A stretch of 7,578 bases of DNA from Candidatus Dormiibacter sp. (lineage in GTDB: Bacteria > Chloroflexota > Dormibacteria > UBA8260), in NCBI GenBank assembly GCA_025450495.1, contig JANWHI010000050.1, positions 1-7,578 on the forward strand. Direction: 5' to 3'. The notes beneath the pieces are model-generated. The model did not search any database. It was not told the DNA's origin and saw only the letters and a list, made by a program, of their open reading frames with translations. Shown piece by piece: positions 1 through 5,161 of this stretch. Both the position numbers and the translations under genes were made by a program. Numbering within the stretch: position 1 is the stretch's first letter; each line of letters opens with the position of its first letter.

Positions 1-2
1 AG

Positions 3-116
3 CAGGTCAAGTGGATCGCTGGCGTCGAGTTCGTCGCTGACTACTCGGAGATCGGCGGAGGCTTCGGCGGCTACAACCAGGATCACGAGTTTTTCGGGTA
101 CCGCCAGTCTATCTAG
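3..116 (+). CDS. Molybdopterin-dependent oxidoreductase, C-terminal end (5' cut by window)
   Basis: This is the last 37 codons of a gene entering from the left, open from base 3 to a TAG stop at 114-116. The peptide has a VKWI-x-GVEFV segment followed by a glycine-rich turn and then NQDHEFFGYRQSI. From memory this is the usual ending of sulfite-oxidase-type molybdopterin oxidoreductases: the (V/I)KW motif lies in the dimerisation/Mo-IgG-like part, and the GGY-N-(E/Q)DHE tail closes the protein. The catalytic cysteine lies outside the window and cannot be checked. The tail differs from that of the second molybdoprotein at 3753-4991, which ends shortly after its own IKW motif, so the two are different subfamilies and not a recent duplication. 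Substrate unknown. The family assignment is fairly secure, but membrane attachment and function cannot be judged from this tail. Confidence 0.75.
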   Translation, partial: QVKWIAGVEFVADYSEIGGGFGGYNQDHEFFGYRQSI

Positions 117-174
117 TCCCGGTAGCTCGGCTTCGCTGCGCTCAAGGAGTCGGCGTCGATCACGGAGTTTGGAT

Positions 175-191
175 CGCCCTGAGCGAGGGCG
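175..191 (+). terminator. Hairpin downstream of the first molybdoprotein gene, possible terminator
   Basis: CGCCCT (175-180) and AGGGCG (186-191) form a perfect 6-bp stem around a 5-base loop, about 60 bases after the TAG at 114-116 and 45 bases before the next start. There is no T-tract, which is common for actinobacterial terminators. Its position between two plus-strand genes fits transcription termination, but a stem this short can occur by chance in GC-rich DNA. Confidence 0.3.
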
Positions 192-235
192 GGACCGCGG
201 CGTACGCTGAGCCCGGGGCGTCGGCCTGTCACGAT

Positions 236-799
236 ATGACGGCTATGACTCAGGGCACGTCGACAATCCGTTGTGTCGCCACTGTGCACGCGGTCGACAG
301 ATGGACGATTGTGCGGTTGCCCGCGAAGGCGAGCGAGAAACTGCCGTCGCGGGGGCAAGTGGCCGTCCAGGGAACGGTCAACGGGCATGCGTTCCAGACG
401 GTGCTGGAACCCGACGGTTCTGGAGGCCACTGGATGAGGGTCGAGGGAAACCTCCAGCGCACCGCATACGTCAGCGCGGGTGACACCGTGAGGCTCGAGA
501 TCCAACCCAGCAAAGACTGGCCGGAGCCGACCGTGCCCCAGGACCTGAAGAAAGCGCTGACGGCTGCCCCTCAGAAGATCCAAGATCTCTGGAAAGACAT
601 TACCCCCATGGCGCGTTGGGAATGGGTTCGCTGGGTCAATGCAACCGCAAACAGTGACACGCGCAAGCGACGAGTCGAGGTCAGTATCTCGAAGATGAAC
701 AGCGGTAAGCGACGACCCTGCTGTTTCAACCTTGCCGCATGCACCGACCCCGACCTGTCGAGAAACGGCAGGCTTCTCGAGCCGTCGGCGGTCGCATGA
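236..799 (+). CDS. YdeI/OmpD-associated family protein with DUF1905 domain
   Basis: A 187-residue protein that appears intact. Residues about 10-90 form a small beta-rich DUF1905-type domain (RCVATVHAVDRWTIVRLP near the start, then AGDTVRLEI at 81-89). Residues about 100-185 carry the YdeI-type helical segment: PQDLKKAL, then WVNA and TRKRRVE, then the signature GKRRPCCFN (157-165) and ACTDP. In the family this tail is strongly conserved; the biochemical role is not established, and names such as 'bacteriocin-protection' are only inherited labels. No signal peptide or membrane segment is visible, so it is probably cytoplasmic. The ATG at 236 has no clear ribosome binding site; an in-frame ATG at 245 is an equally possible start. 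It lies between a molybdoprotein end and a run of broken genes and may be the only intact gene of the accessory segment. Confidence 0.85.
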   Translation: MTAMTQGTSTIRCVATVHAVDRWTIVRLPAKASEKLPSRGQVAVQGTVNGHAFQTVLEPDGSGGHWMRVEGNLQRTAYVSAGDTVRLEIQPSKDWPEPTVPQDLKKALTAAPQKIQDLWKDITPMARWEWVRWVNATANSDTRKRRVEVSISKMNSGKRRPCCFNLAACTDPDLSRNGRLLEPSAVA

Positions 800-857
800 T
801 CCCGCGCCGCAGGCCCGACTGCGGTGCCGAGGACATCGCCGACCATCCGGAGCACGG

Positions 858-1324
858 GTGGAGCGGACTGTTCGGTCTCGCATAGGTGCGATGGTTGTCG
901 GCGCAGCCGTCGCGGCTACGGTTGCGGGCAGTTCCAATTCCCCCGCGCCCAGCCCATCGGCGACGCCCGCGCCGACAGTTCACATCGTTCACGTTGAGAT
1001 TGCCGTGCCGACCGACTTCGCGACCATCCAGGTGGTGCGAGGTTCAGTGCTGGCACTTCATCTGCGCCTGAAGAGTGGCACGCCCACCAGTGCATGGAAC
1101 GCGGAGGGCACGTACTCAGGTCCGGGCCAAGACTTCGTTGTTGTTCAGGTTCCCTACCCCGGAAAACACCCGCAGGCATCCGCTTCTGAGCTGTCCGTGG
1201 CCTACGGCATTGGCGCGTTGGGCACCACGCATCTCGGTCTCGTCATACCGACTACCTTTCGCGAGGGCGCCCCATGCCCCCACCGGCGGAGCTCATCACC
1301 GTTCGTGCCACCAAAGCCGGCTGA
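858..1324 (+). pseudogene. Secreted chagasin-like (I42-type) protein, frameshifted
   Basis: A GTG at 858, five bases after GGAG (849-852), opens a reading frame with an arginine-rich n-region and a hydrophobic stretch (IGAMVVGAAVAATVAG) followed by a Ser/Pro/Ala linker, i.e. a secretion signal. The following domain (QVVRGSVLALHLRL, then ELSVAYGIGALGTTHLGLVIPTTF) resembles the beta-strand pattern of chagasin-like cysteine-protease inhibitors, including the ALGTTHL strand near the end; the classic NPTTGY loop is not present. After about 1260 the frame runs into unrelated Arg/Pro-rich residues. The frame one base earlier gives PMPPPAELITVRATKAG and a TGA at 1322-1324, exactly the expected last strand. 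One missing base between 1257 and 1274 would restore a 155-residue protein. The site is near GGG and CCCC runs, so a sequencing error is possible. Without the shift the frame ends at 1406. Fold assignment moderate; frameshift well supported. Confidence 0.55.
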
Positions 1325-1450
1325 TTGGTCGGGTAGGGGTCGACCATCCTGGCCACGCGGGTGTCCGCAGCACCGAGAACCCTTCGGCGCCGTCAAAGCC
1401 ACGTAGATGAACCAGGTCCTTCTGTGTCACCAATGTCGGGGAGATCTCAG

Positions 1451-1870
1451 TTAGGCCACTTCTCCGTGCGGCTCGGCGACCAGTCGGCGATGTCGGTTCT
1501 CGAGGCCGCCGAAGAACGTCGCGGGCGAGCACGCAAAGAACTCCGCCAGGCCCTCAATGTGGCTTGCCCGGAGGTTGCGTCGACCGGCCAGAACCTCAGA
1601 GACGATGGATTCCGTTCGAAAGACGCCCACGAGAGCGCACTGAGCCAATCCACGGCTGTCGAGAAGGAAGCGAATCACGTCTCGAGCCGAGAGCTCGGGA
1701 ATCTCGACGGCCCGGCGCTCCCAGCCTTCGATAAGGGTTGTCAGGAGATCGAGCAGCGCATCTGGCGATACCCAGGCCGCGTGTGTCCGCGGTGAGACGC
1801 GGCGGCGAGCAGATGAGCGGGATGTTTAGCGACCGGTGAGGCTCAGCATGGTTGGGCCGGATTGGTTCAT
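1451..1870 (-). pseudogene. HigA-like helix-turn-helix antitoxin, interrupted by an in-frame stop
   Basis: On the minus strand an ATG at 1870-1868 sits four bases after GGAGG. The frame reads 14 codons, meets TAA at 1828-1826, then stays open to TAA at 1453-1451. The total of 139 codons matches the usual HigA length. The C-terminal two thirds is clear: DALLDLLTTLIEGWE, IPELSARDVIRFLLDSRGLAQ, then ESIVSEVLAGRRNLRASHIE and LAEFFACSPATFF. This is the XRE-type DNA-binding domain of HigA-family antitoxins. Residues before the DALLDLL segment do not match the family in any frame, so the N-terminal portion is probably damaged beyond the stop. Between the stop and a GTG at 1678 there is no ATG, GTG or TTG start; translation from that GTG would give only the 75-residue DNA-binding domain. 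No HigB toxin gene is next to it. Product class confident, function most likely lost. Confidence 0.75.
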
Positions 1871-1873
1871 GAC

Positions 1874-1879
1874 ACCTCC
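1874..1879 (-). promoter_or_regulatory. Ribosome binding site of the HigA-like gene
   Basis: Read on the minus strand, GGAGGT precedes the ATG at 1870 by three bases (four from the GGAGG core). It identifies the original start of the antitoxin gene, upstream of the in-frame stop, which is why the locus is called a pseudogene and not a shorter gene. Confidence 0.5.
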
Positions 1880-1904
1880 ACGTTTGTCGTCGACGCCAAC
1901 CCGT

Positions 1905-2196
1905 TCATCGATTCAACGCAGCCAAGATGCGGTCGCGCGTGGGCAGATCGAGACAGCACATCGCGCCCTCGACCTGAGCACGGCCCATCACATCGTTGGT
2001 CCACCAGGACGGTTGGCGACGGGTAGTGGCCCTCACGTTCTCGGATTGGTGATGCCAGCCCGATGGCCTCAAGGCAACTGCGCAACAGCCTTCGGGCTGC
2101 ATCGGTGTGCGGGCACCCGCGGCTGTACAGCAGCTCGATCCGCTTGTCCGGAAAGGCGGCCCACCGGCCGGCTGGCGCATCACGCCGCGTCGCCAT
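1905..2196 (-). pseudogene. Thioredoxin-fold protein of mercury-resistance type, frameshifted
   Basis: Starts at ATG 2196-2194, overlapping the end of the merR remnant by 17 bases, and ends at TGA 1907-1905. The first frame gives RIELLYSRGCPHTDAARRLL, then EGHYPSPTVLVD. After about 1998-2001 the other frame continues with NDVMGRAQVEGAMCCLDLPTRDRILAALNR. Together they make one protein of the small thioredoxin-like family often annotated as alkylmercury lyase-related and found beside merR genes: a CPHT motif on the first helix, a cis-proline SPT, and a CCLDLPTR tail. The span is 292 bases, one more than 97 codons, so a single inserted base explains the break; repaired, the protein would have 96 residues. 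Its probable original role was thiol or metal handling in mercury resistance, inferred from family and neighbour. A sequencing error is the main alternative. Confidence 0.75.
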
Positions 2197-2380
2197 TGTC
2201 GAGGGCTCCGAGCAGCGGGCACTCGCGTTGGGCTGGCGGCATCGCACACGTCGCGACGAGCGGGCGCAGCGATGCCTGCATCGCCCGTAGGCTGGCCATC
2301 TTCTCTTGGAGCTCGTCGAGCTTCTGGGCGGCCACCTTCCGTGCCGCGTGGCAAATGGCAGGGCCGCCGACATGTTGCAT
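2180..2380 (-). pseudogene. merR: MerR mercury regulator, C-terminal fragment lacking the DNA-binding domain
   Basis: The open frame of 66 residues aligns without gaps to the end of mercury-sensing MerR as I recall the Tn501 protein: a long dimerisation helix (RKVAAQKLDELQEKMASL), RAMQASLRPLVATC, then RECPLLGALD. Cysteines are at residues 10, 45 and 54. The intervals of 35 and 9 equal those of the Hg ligands Cys82, Cys117 and Cys126 of Tn501 MerR. The N-terminal winged helix (about 80 residues in intact MerR) is missing: none of the three minus-strand frames between 2381 and 2500 shows it, so the gene was truncated near 2370. The fragment runs into the thioredoxin-like pseudogene by a 17-base overlap, as in an operon. 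Without a DNA-binding domain it cannot regulate; a free metal-binding helix pair is conceivable but there is no clear ribosome binding site. Confidence 0.8.
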
Positions 2381-2435
2381 CGATTCATGACATCCGCGCG
2401 AGGCGGCCGAGTGATCTGCCCGGCGCTGCCCGTCG

Positions 2436-2490
2436 TAGACAAGCCTAGACAGGAAGTCATTCCGCCGCCGGTGGATATTCTGATAGGAGA
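2436..2490 (+). promoter_or_regulatory. Likely promoter and ribosome binding site region of the lipoprotein gene
   Basis: The region holds a direct repeat TAGAC (2436-2440 and 2446-2450) with a 10-base period, a TAnnnT-type -10 candidate TATTCT (2476-2481) and a good ribosome binding site AGGAGA (2485-2490) six bases before the ATG at 2497. The ribosome binding site is convincing. The -35 element is not: nothing like TTGACA lies at the usual distance from TATTCT. The repeat could be an operator, or a leftover of the control region of the lost merR gene. Confidence 0.4.
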
Positions 2491-2496
2491 CACATC

Positions 2497-3702
2497 ATGT
2501 TCGGAGCGCGACGACTCACACTCGCGGTGGGCGCCACCGCAGCCTTGGCCACGCTGGCCGCGTGCGGCGCAGACGCCACCACCAGCAGCTCAGCGGGCGC
2601 CGGCTCGGGAGTCACTCCGGCTTCCACCACGGCGGCACCCTCGGCCGCGATCCTCTCCCTCTCGGGCGCCACGACGAAGGTCGACATCGACGCGAGCACC
2701 GCGCAGGTCCTCCAACAGCACGGTGTGACCGTTGCGCCCGTGGCGCCGGCGACCGCTGCAATGGCCAACGGCACCGTCGAGGTCAGCTTCCCGATCACCG
2801 CCGGCTATGCCGCGATCTACCCGCAGAACGATCTTCCGTTCGTGCGTGGCACGTTCAGCCACAGCGGCGGACTGACGTTCTCCGCGGGCGGCAAGTCGCT
2901 GACCGCCACCGACTTCGTCGTCAACCCTGGCACCTCGATCCTGACGGCCACCGTCGGTGGGAAGAGCGTGCCCCTTCTCGACCTCGACGGCAGCAAGGTC
3001 CAGATCACCAGTGACTCGACGGGCGTCCACCTCGACGGCACCGTCGCCAAGCTGACCACGACCGCCGCGGACGCGCTCAACAGCACGTTCGGTGTGTCGC
3101 TCTTTACCAAGGGCATTCCCGTCGGCGTCGTGCACCTCACCGCAACAGGCATGGCCGGTCCCGGCGGTGCACCAGCAGCACAGGTCGAGCAGCTCTCCGG
3201 GCAGAGCACGTCGGTCAACGTCGACGCCGGCACCGCCATGGTGCTGCAGCAGAACGGCGTGACGGTGGCCCCTGTTGGCCCCGCCACCGCATCGACCGCC
3301 AACGGATTGACGGTCAGCTTCCCGATCACCAACGGTTACGTGGCCGCCTACCCGCAGAGTAGCCTGCCCTTCATCCGCGGGCTGATCAGCCACAGCGGCG
3401 GTCTCACCTTCTCGGCGGCAGGCAAGTCGCTGACCGTCACCGACTTCATGGTCAACCCCGGTAACTCCGAGCTCTACGCCACCGTGAGCGGGTCGGGTGC
3501 GGTCGTGCCCCTGCTCGACCTCGATGGCAGCAAGGTGACCATGACAACCGATGGCGCCGGCGCCATCCACCTGGACGGGACCATCGCCAAGCTGTCCGCA
3601 ACCGCCGCCGCCGCGCTGAACTCCACATTCGGCGTGACGCTGTTCAAGGCCGGTATTCCGCTCGGCGTGGTGCATATCATCGCCGTGGCAGCAGCCGCCT
3701 GA
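2497..3702 (+). CDS. Lipoprotein with two tandem copies of an unnamed beta-rich domain
   Basis: 401 residues. Residues 1-23 are a lipoprotein signal: GARRL, a hydrophobic stretch, and a lipobox LAAC with Cys23 as lipid anchor. A Ser/Thr/Ala/Gly linker (about 24-52) follows, then two homologous domains at about 56-216 and 234-395. Each has VLQQxGVTVAPV near its start, VSFPIT, LPF(V/I)RG, SHSGGLTFSA, a DF-x-VNPG segment, VPLLDLDGSKV, HLDGT(V/I)AKL and ALNSTFGV. Over one aligned stretch (112-153 against 289-330), 32 of 42 residues are identical. The pattern recalls domains common in actinobacterial surface proteins and, more loosely, the HtaA-type haem-binding fold, but I cannot name it and no clear cofactor ligands are visible. 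The protein should sit on the outer face of the membrane. The gap to the molybdoprotein gene is only 50 bases, so co-transcription and a shared envelope role are likely. Confidence 0.85.
   Translation: MFGARRLTLAVGATAALATLAACGADATTSSSAGAGSGVTPASTTAAPSAAILSLSGATTKVDIDASTAQVLQQHGVTVAPVAPATAAMANGTVEVSFPITAGYAAIYPQNDLPFVRGTFSHSGGLTFSAGGKSLTATDFVVNPGTSILTATVGGKSVPLLDLDGSKVQITSDSTGVHLDGTVAKLTTTAADALNSTFGVSLFTKGIPVGVVHLTATGMAGPGGAPAAQVEQLSGQSTSVNVDAGTAMVLQQNGVTVAPVGPATASTANGLTVSFPITNGYVAAYPQSSLPFIRGLISHSGGLTFSAAGKSLTVTDFMVNPGNSELYATVSGSGAVVPLLDLDGSKVTMTTDGAGAIHLDGTIAKLSATAAAALNSTFGVTLFKAGIPLGVVHIIAVAAAA
2662..3681 (+). repeat. Internal tandem domain duplication in the lipoprotein gene
   Basis: Bases 2662-3144 and 3196-3681 encode the two homologous domains, offset by about 178-180 codons and joined by a Gly/Pro/Ala-rich linker. 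Matching blocks are also partly alike at DNA level (for example the codons for SHSGGLTFS and FPIT), but with many silent and non-silent differences, so the duplication is not very recent. Confidence 0.8.
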
Positions 3703-3716
3703 CCGAGCAATCGATC

Positions 3717-3751
3717 GGCCGGGCGCCTGCTGGTAAGGGAGGCGTCCGGTC
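3717..3751 (+). promoter_or_regulatory. Hairpin presenting the molybdoprotein ribosome binding site in its loop
   Basis: Bases 3717-3727 pair with 3741-3751 to form an 11-bp stem (nine Watson-Crick and two G-U pairs) closing a 13-base loop. The Shine-Dalgarno-like AAGGGAGG (3735-3742) lies in the loop and the first bases of the 3' arm, and the stem ends one base before the GTG at 3753. It could modulate translation of the molybdoprotein or attenuate readthrough from the lipoprotein gene. There is no T-tract. Confidence 0.4.
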
Positions 3752-3752
3752 C

Positions 3753-4991
3753 GTGTCGCTCACAGATCACCACTCGCAGTCCCCGACCGAGGGGGTCGCG
3801 GGCAACACGCGGCTCACCTCGCTTGCCGGGGTGGTGCTCCTGGCGCTGATCACCCTCCAGGTGGTCAGCGCCTTGTTCTTTGCTCTGTTGACATACAACG
3901 TGAGCCTGCCGGTCGGCCCCCTCTACGACGTGGTGCGCCCGGTGCACTTCTTTGTCGGGTTCATGCTGATGCCGCTGATCGCCATCAAGCTGGCCAGCAC
4001 CGGGTATCGATTCGGCAGGTACTACACCCGCAAGCAGGCCTACCGCGACGCCGGCGCTCCGCCTCCCGTGCCGCGGCTGATCGCGCCGGTGCTGATCGGC
4101 TCTGCGATCATCCTGGTGGCCAGCGGCGTCGAGATGTGGAGCTACCAGAACCAGTTCGGACTGCCCTGGACAGCAATCCACAACGTCGCCGCATTCACGT
4201 TCGTCAGTGTGGTGATCATCCACATCGCCCTGCACGTGCGCGATGCCCATCGCGACGCGGCCGCCGACCTCGCCGGGGTGCCCGCGCCGTCGCAGAGCGC
4301 TGCAGCCGCAGCGCCCGCAGGGGCGATCACTCGCCGGGCCCTGATCGGCGGCGGGATCGCGTTCGGGGCTGTCCTCGGGGCTGGCGCCTCGTCCTGGCCG
4401 TTCGCTCCACTCGGCTGGCTCGAGCCGCTCAAGACCGGATCGGATGCACTTGACTTTCCCTCGATGAACTTCGAAGGCGGCCCGCAGATCGTTGATGCCG
4501 CCAAGTGGCGCCTGCGGGTCACAGGGTTGGTCAGCCGCCCGGTCGAGCTGTCCGAGGCGCAGCTGCTGGCGATGCCCACCGAGGAGCACACCTACGCGAT
4601 CAACTGTGTCGACGGCTGGACCGCGACCCGGACATGGCGCGGGGTGCCGATCGCCGCGCTGCTGATCATGGCCGGAGCCAGCCCTGAGTTCACCCATGTG
4701 CTGGTACGGAGCACCAGCGGCTACCACTGGGACCACGAACGCGCGCGGATGCTCGGCGCCGGGGCGCTGCTGGTGACCCACGTCAACGGCGTCCGTCTCA
4801 ACGACACCCACGGGTATCCCGCTCGACTGATGGTGCCCGGCGTGGTCGGCGAGTCGAACATCAAGTGGGTCGATGAGCTGCAGGTGAAGGACGGGACCGG
4901 GGACAACTACCTCGGTCAACATCTCGACTTCAAGAATCCGACCATCACGGGGGGGTTGCTGCCCAGGGACCCCGCCGGGCGGCGGCCGTGA
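3753..4991 (+). CDS. Polytopic membrane molybdopterin oxidoreductase (cytochrome-b-like helices plus sulfite-oxidase-type Moco domain)
   Basis: 412 residues from GTG 3753. Four hydrophobic helices lie at about 22-47, 63-82, 108-126 and 142-162, with histidines 65, 143, 157 and 161 as possible haem ligands. A polar Ala/Pro linker follows, then a fifth helix (196-212) preceded by a twin-arginine TRRALIGGG (193-201). The rest is a sulfite-oxidase-type Moco domain: Cys285 in NCVDGW is the expected molybdenum ligand, with HGYPARLMVPG (353-363) and IKWVDEL (370-376). From memory, a Streptomyces coelicolor protein of this layout was shown to use Sec for the first four helices and Tat for the fifth, exporting the folded Moco domain; the same is inferred here. 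The combination resembles a fusion of membrane haem partner and molybdoenzyme, as in the separate MsrQ/MsrP pair, but the substrate is unknown. The stop overlaps the start of the next gene. Family confident, reaction not. Confidence 0.9.
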   Translation: MSLTDHHSQSPTEGVAGNTRLTSLAGVVLLALITLQVVSALFFALLTYNVSLPVGPLYDVVRPVHFFVGFMLMPLIAIKLASTGYRFGRYYTRKQAYRDAGAPPPVPRLIAPVLIGSAIILVASGVEMWSYQNQFGLPWTAIHNVAAFTFVSVVIIHIALHVRDAHRDAAADLAGVPAPSQSAAAAAPAGAITRRALIGGGIAFGAVLGAGASSWPFAPLGWLEPLKTGSDALDFPSMNFEGGPQIVDAAKWRLRVTGLVSRPVELSEAQLLAMPTEEHTYAINCVDGWTATRTWRGVPIAALLIMAGASPEFTHVLVRSTSGYHWDHERARMLGAGALLVTHVNGVRLNDTHGYPARLMVPGVVGESNIKWVDELQVKDGTGDNYLGQHLDFKNPTITGGLLPRDPAGRRP

Positions 4992-5161
4992 GCTTGCCGA
5001 CCGCCATGCCCGATGCTGCGGATCAGCGACGCCGGCAGACCAGAGCGTGGCGCGCTGTGGTGGGGATCCAGGCGACGGTGATCCTGCTCATCCTCGCCTC
5101 ATTGCTGGCGGTTCTCCTGACCGGCGTGTTCGACGCGCTGTTCACGCAGCGGTCCCTGTAG
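4988..5161 (+). CDS. Small single-helix membrane protein coupled to the molybdoprotein gene
   Basis: 57 residues. The GTG at 4988 overlaps the TGA of the molybdoprotein gene (GTGA), which implies translational coupling. Residues 1-22 are polar with an arginine cluster (QRRRQTRAWR at 13-22), then one hydrophobic helix at about 24-47 (VVGIQATVILLILASLLAVLLTG), then a short tail FDALFTQRSL. By the positive-inside rule the N-terminus should be cytoplasmic. I do not recognise a family. Position and topology suggest an accessory subunit or stabilising peptide for the molybdoprotein. Its last 63 bases overlap the end of the convergent phosphorylase gene. The coherent charge/hydrophobicity pattern and the overlap make it a likely real gene although short. 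Confidence 0.7.
   Translation: MSLPTAMPDAADQRRRQTRAWRAVVGIQATVILLILASLLAVLLTGVFDALFTQRSL

Noticed and set aside
113..937. Long minus-strand open frame opposite the YdeI-type gene
   Set aside because: Arg/His/Pro-rich composition without any domain pattern; the plus-strand frame has clear family signatures. GC-rich antisense shadow.
1296..1532. Minus-strand frame of 78 codons running across the antitoxin end and the chagasin-like end
   Set aside because: Overlaps two recognisable genes in other frames and resembles nothing I know; the 126 bases between them (1325-1450) show no gene, repeat or hairpin I can support.
1879..1920. Plus-strand peptide TFVVDANPFID resembling the start of a PIN-domain (VapC) toxin
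   Set aside because: It overlaps the end of the thioredoxin-like pseudogene and the antitoxin ribosome binding site on the other strand, has no start codon with a binding site, and the frame after it shows no PIN residues before it stops.
1361..2448. Several plus-strand frames through the decayed minus-strand genes
   Set aside because: All are antisense to the merR, thioredoxin-like and HigA-like remnants and have no recognisable domains.
2590..3675. Long minus-strand frame across the lipoprotein gene
   Set aside because: Its repeats simply mirror the duplicated domain on the plus strand and the composition (His/Gly/Arg) is typical of antisense reading of GC-rich codons.
3711..3720. Small palindromic ATCGAT/CGATCG-like bases after the lipoprotein stop as an operator
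   Set aside because: Too short to separate from chance; the larger hairpin at 3717-3751 explains part of it better.
3474..4922. 482-codon minus-strand frame opposite the molybdoprotein
   Set aside because: Longer than the true gene but lacks any family motif; the plus-strand frame has Moco and membrane signatures and a start and stop coupled to neighbours.
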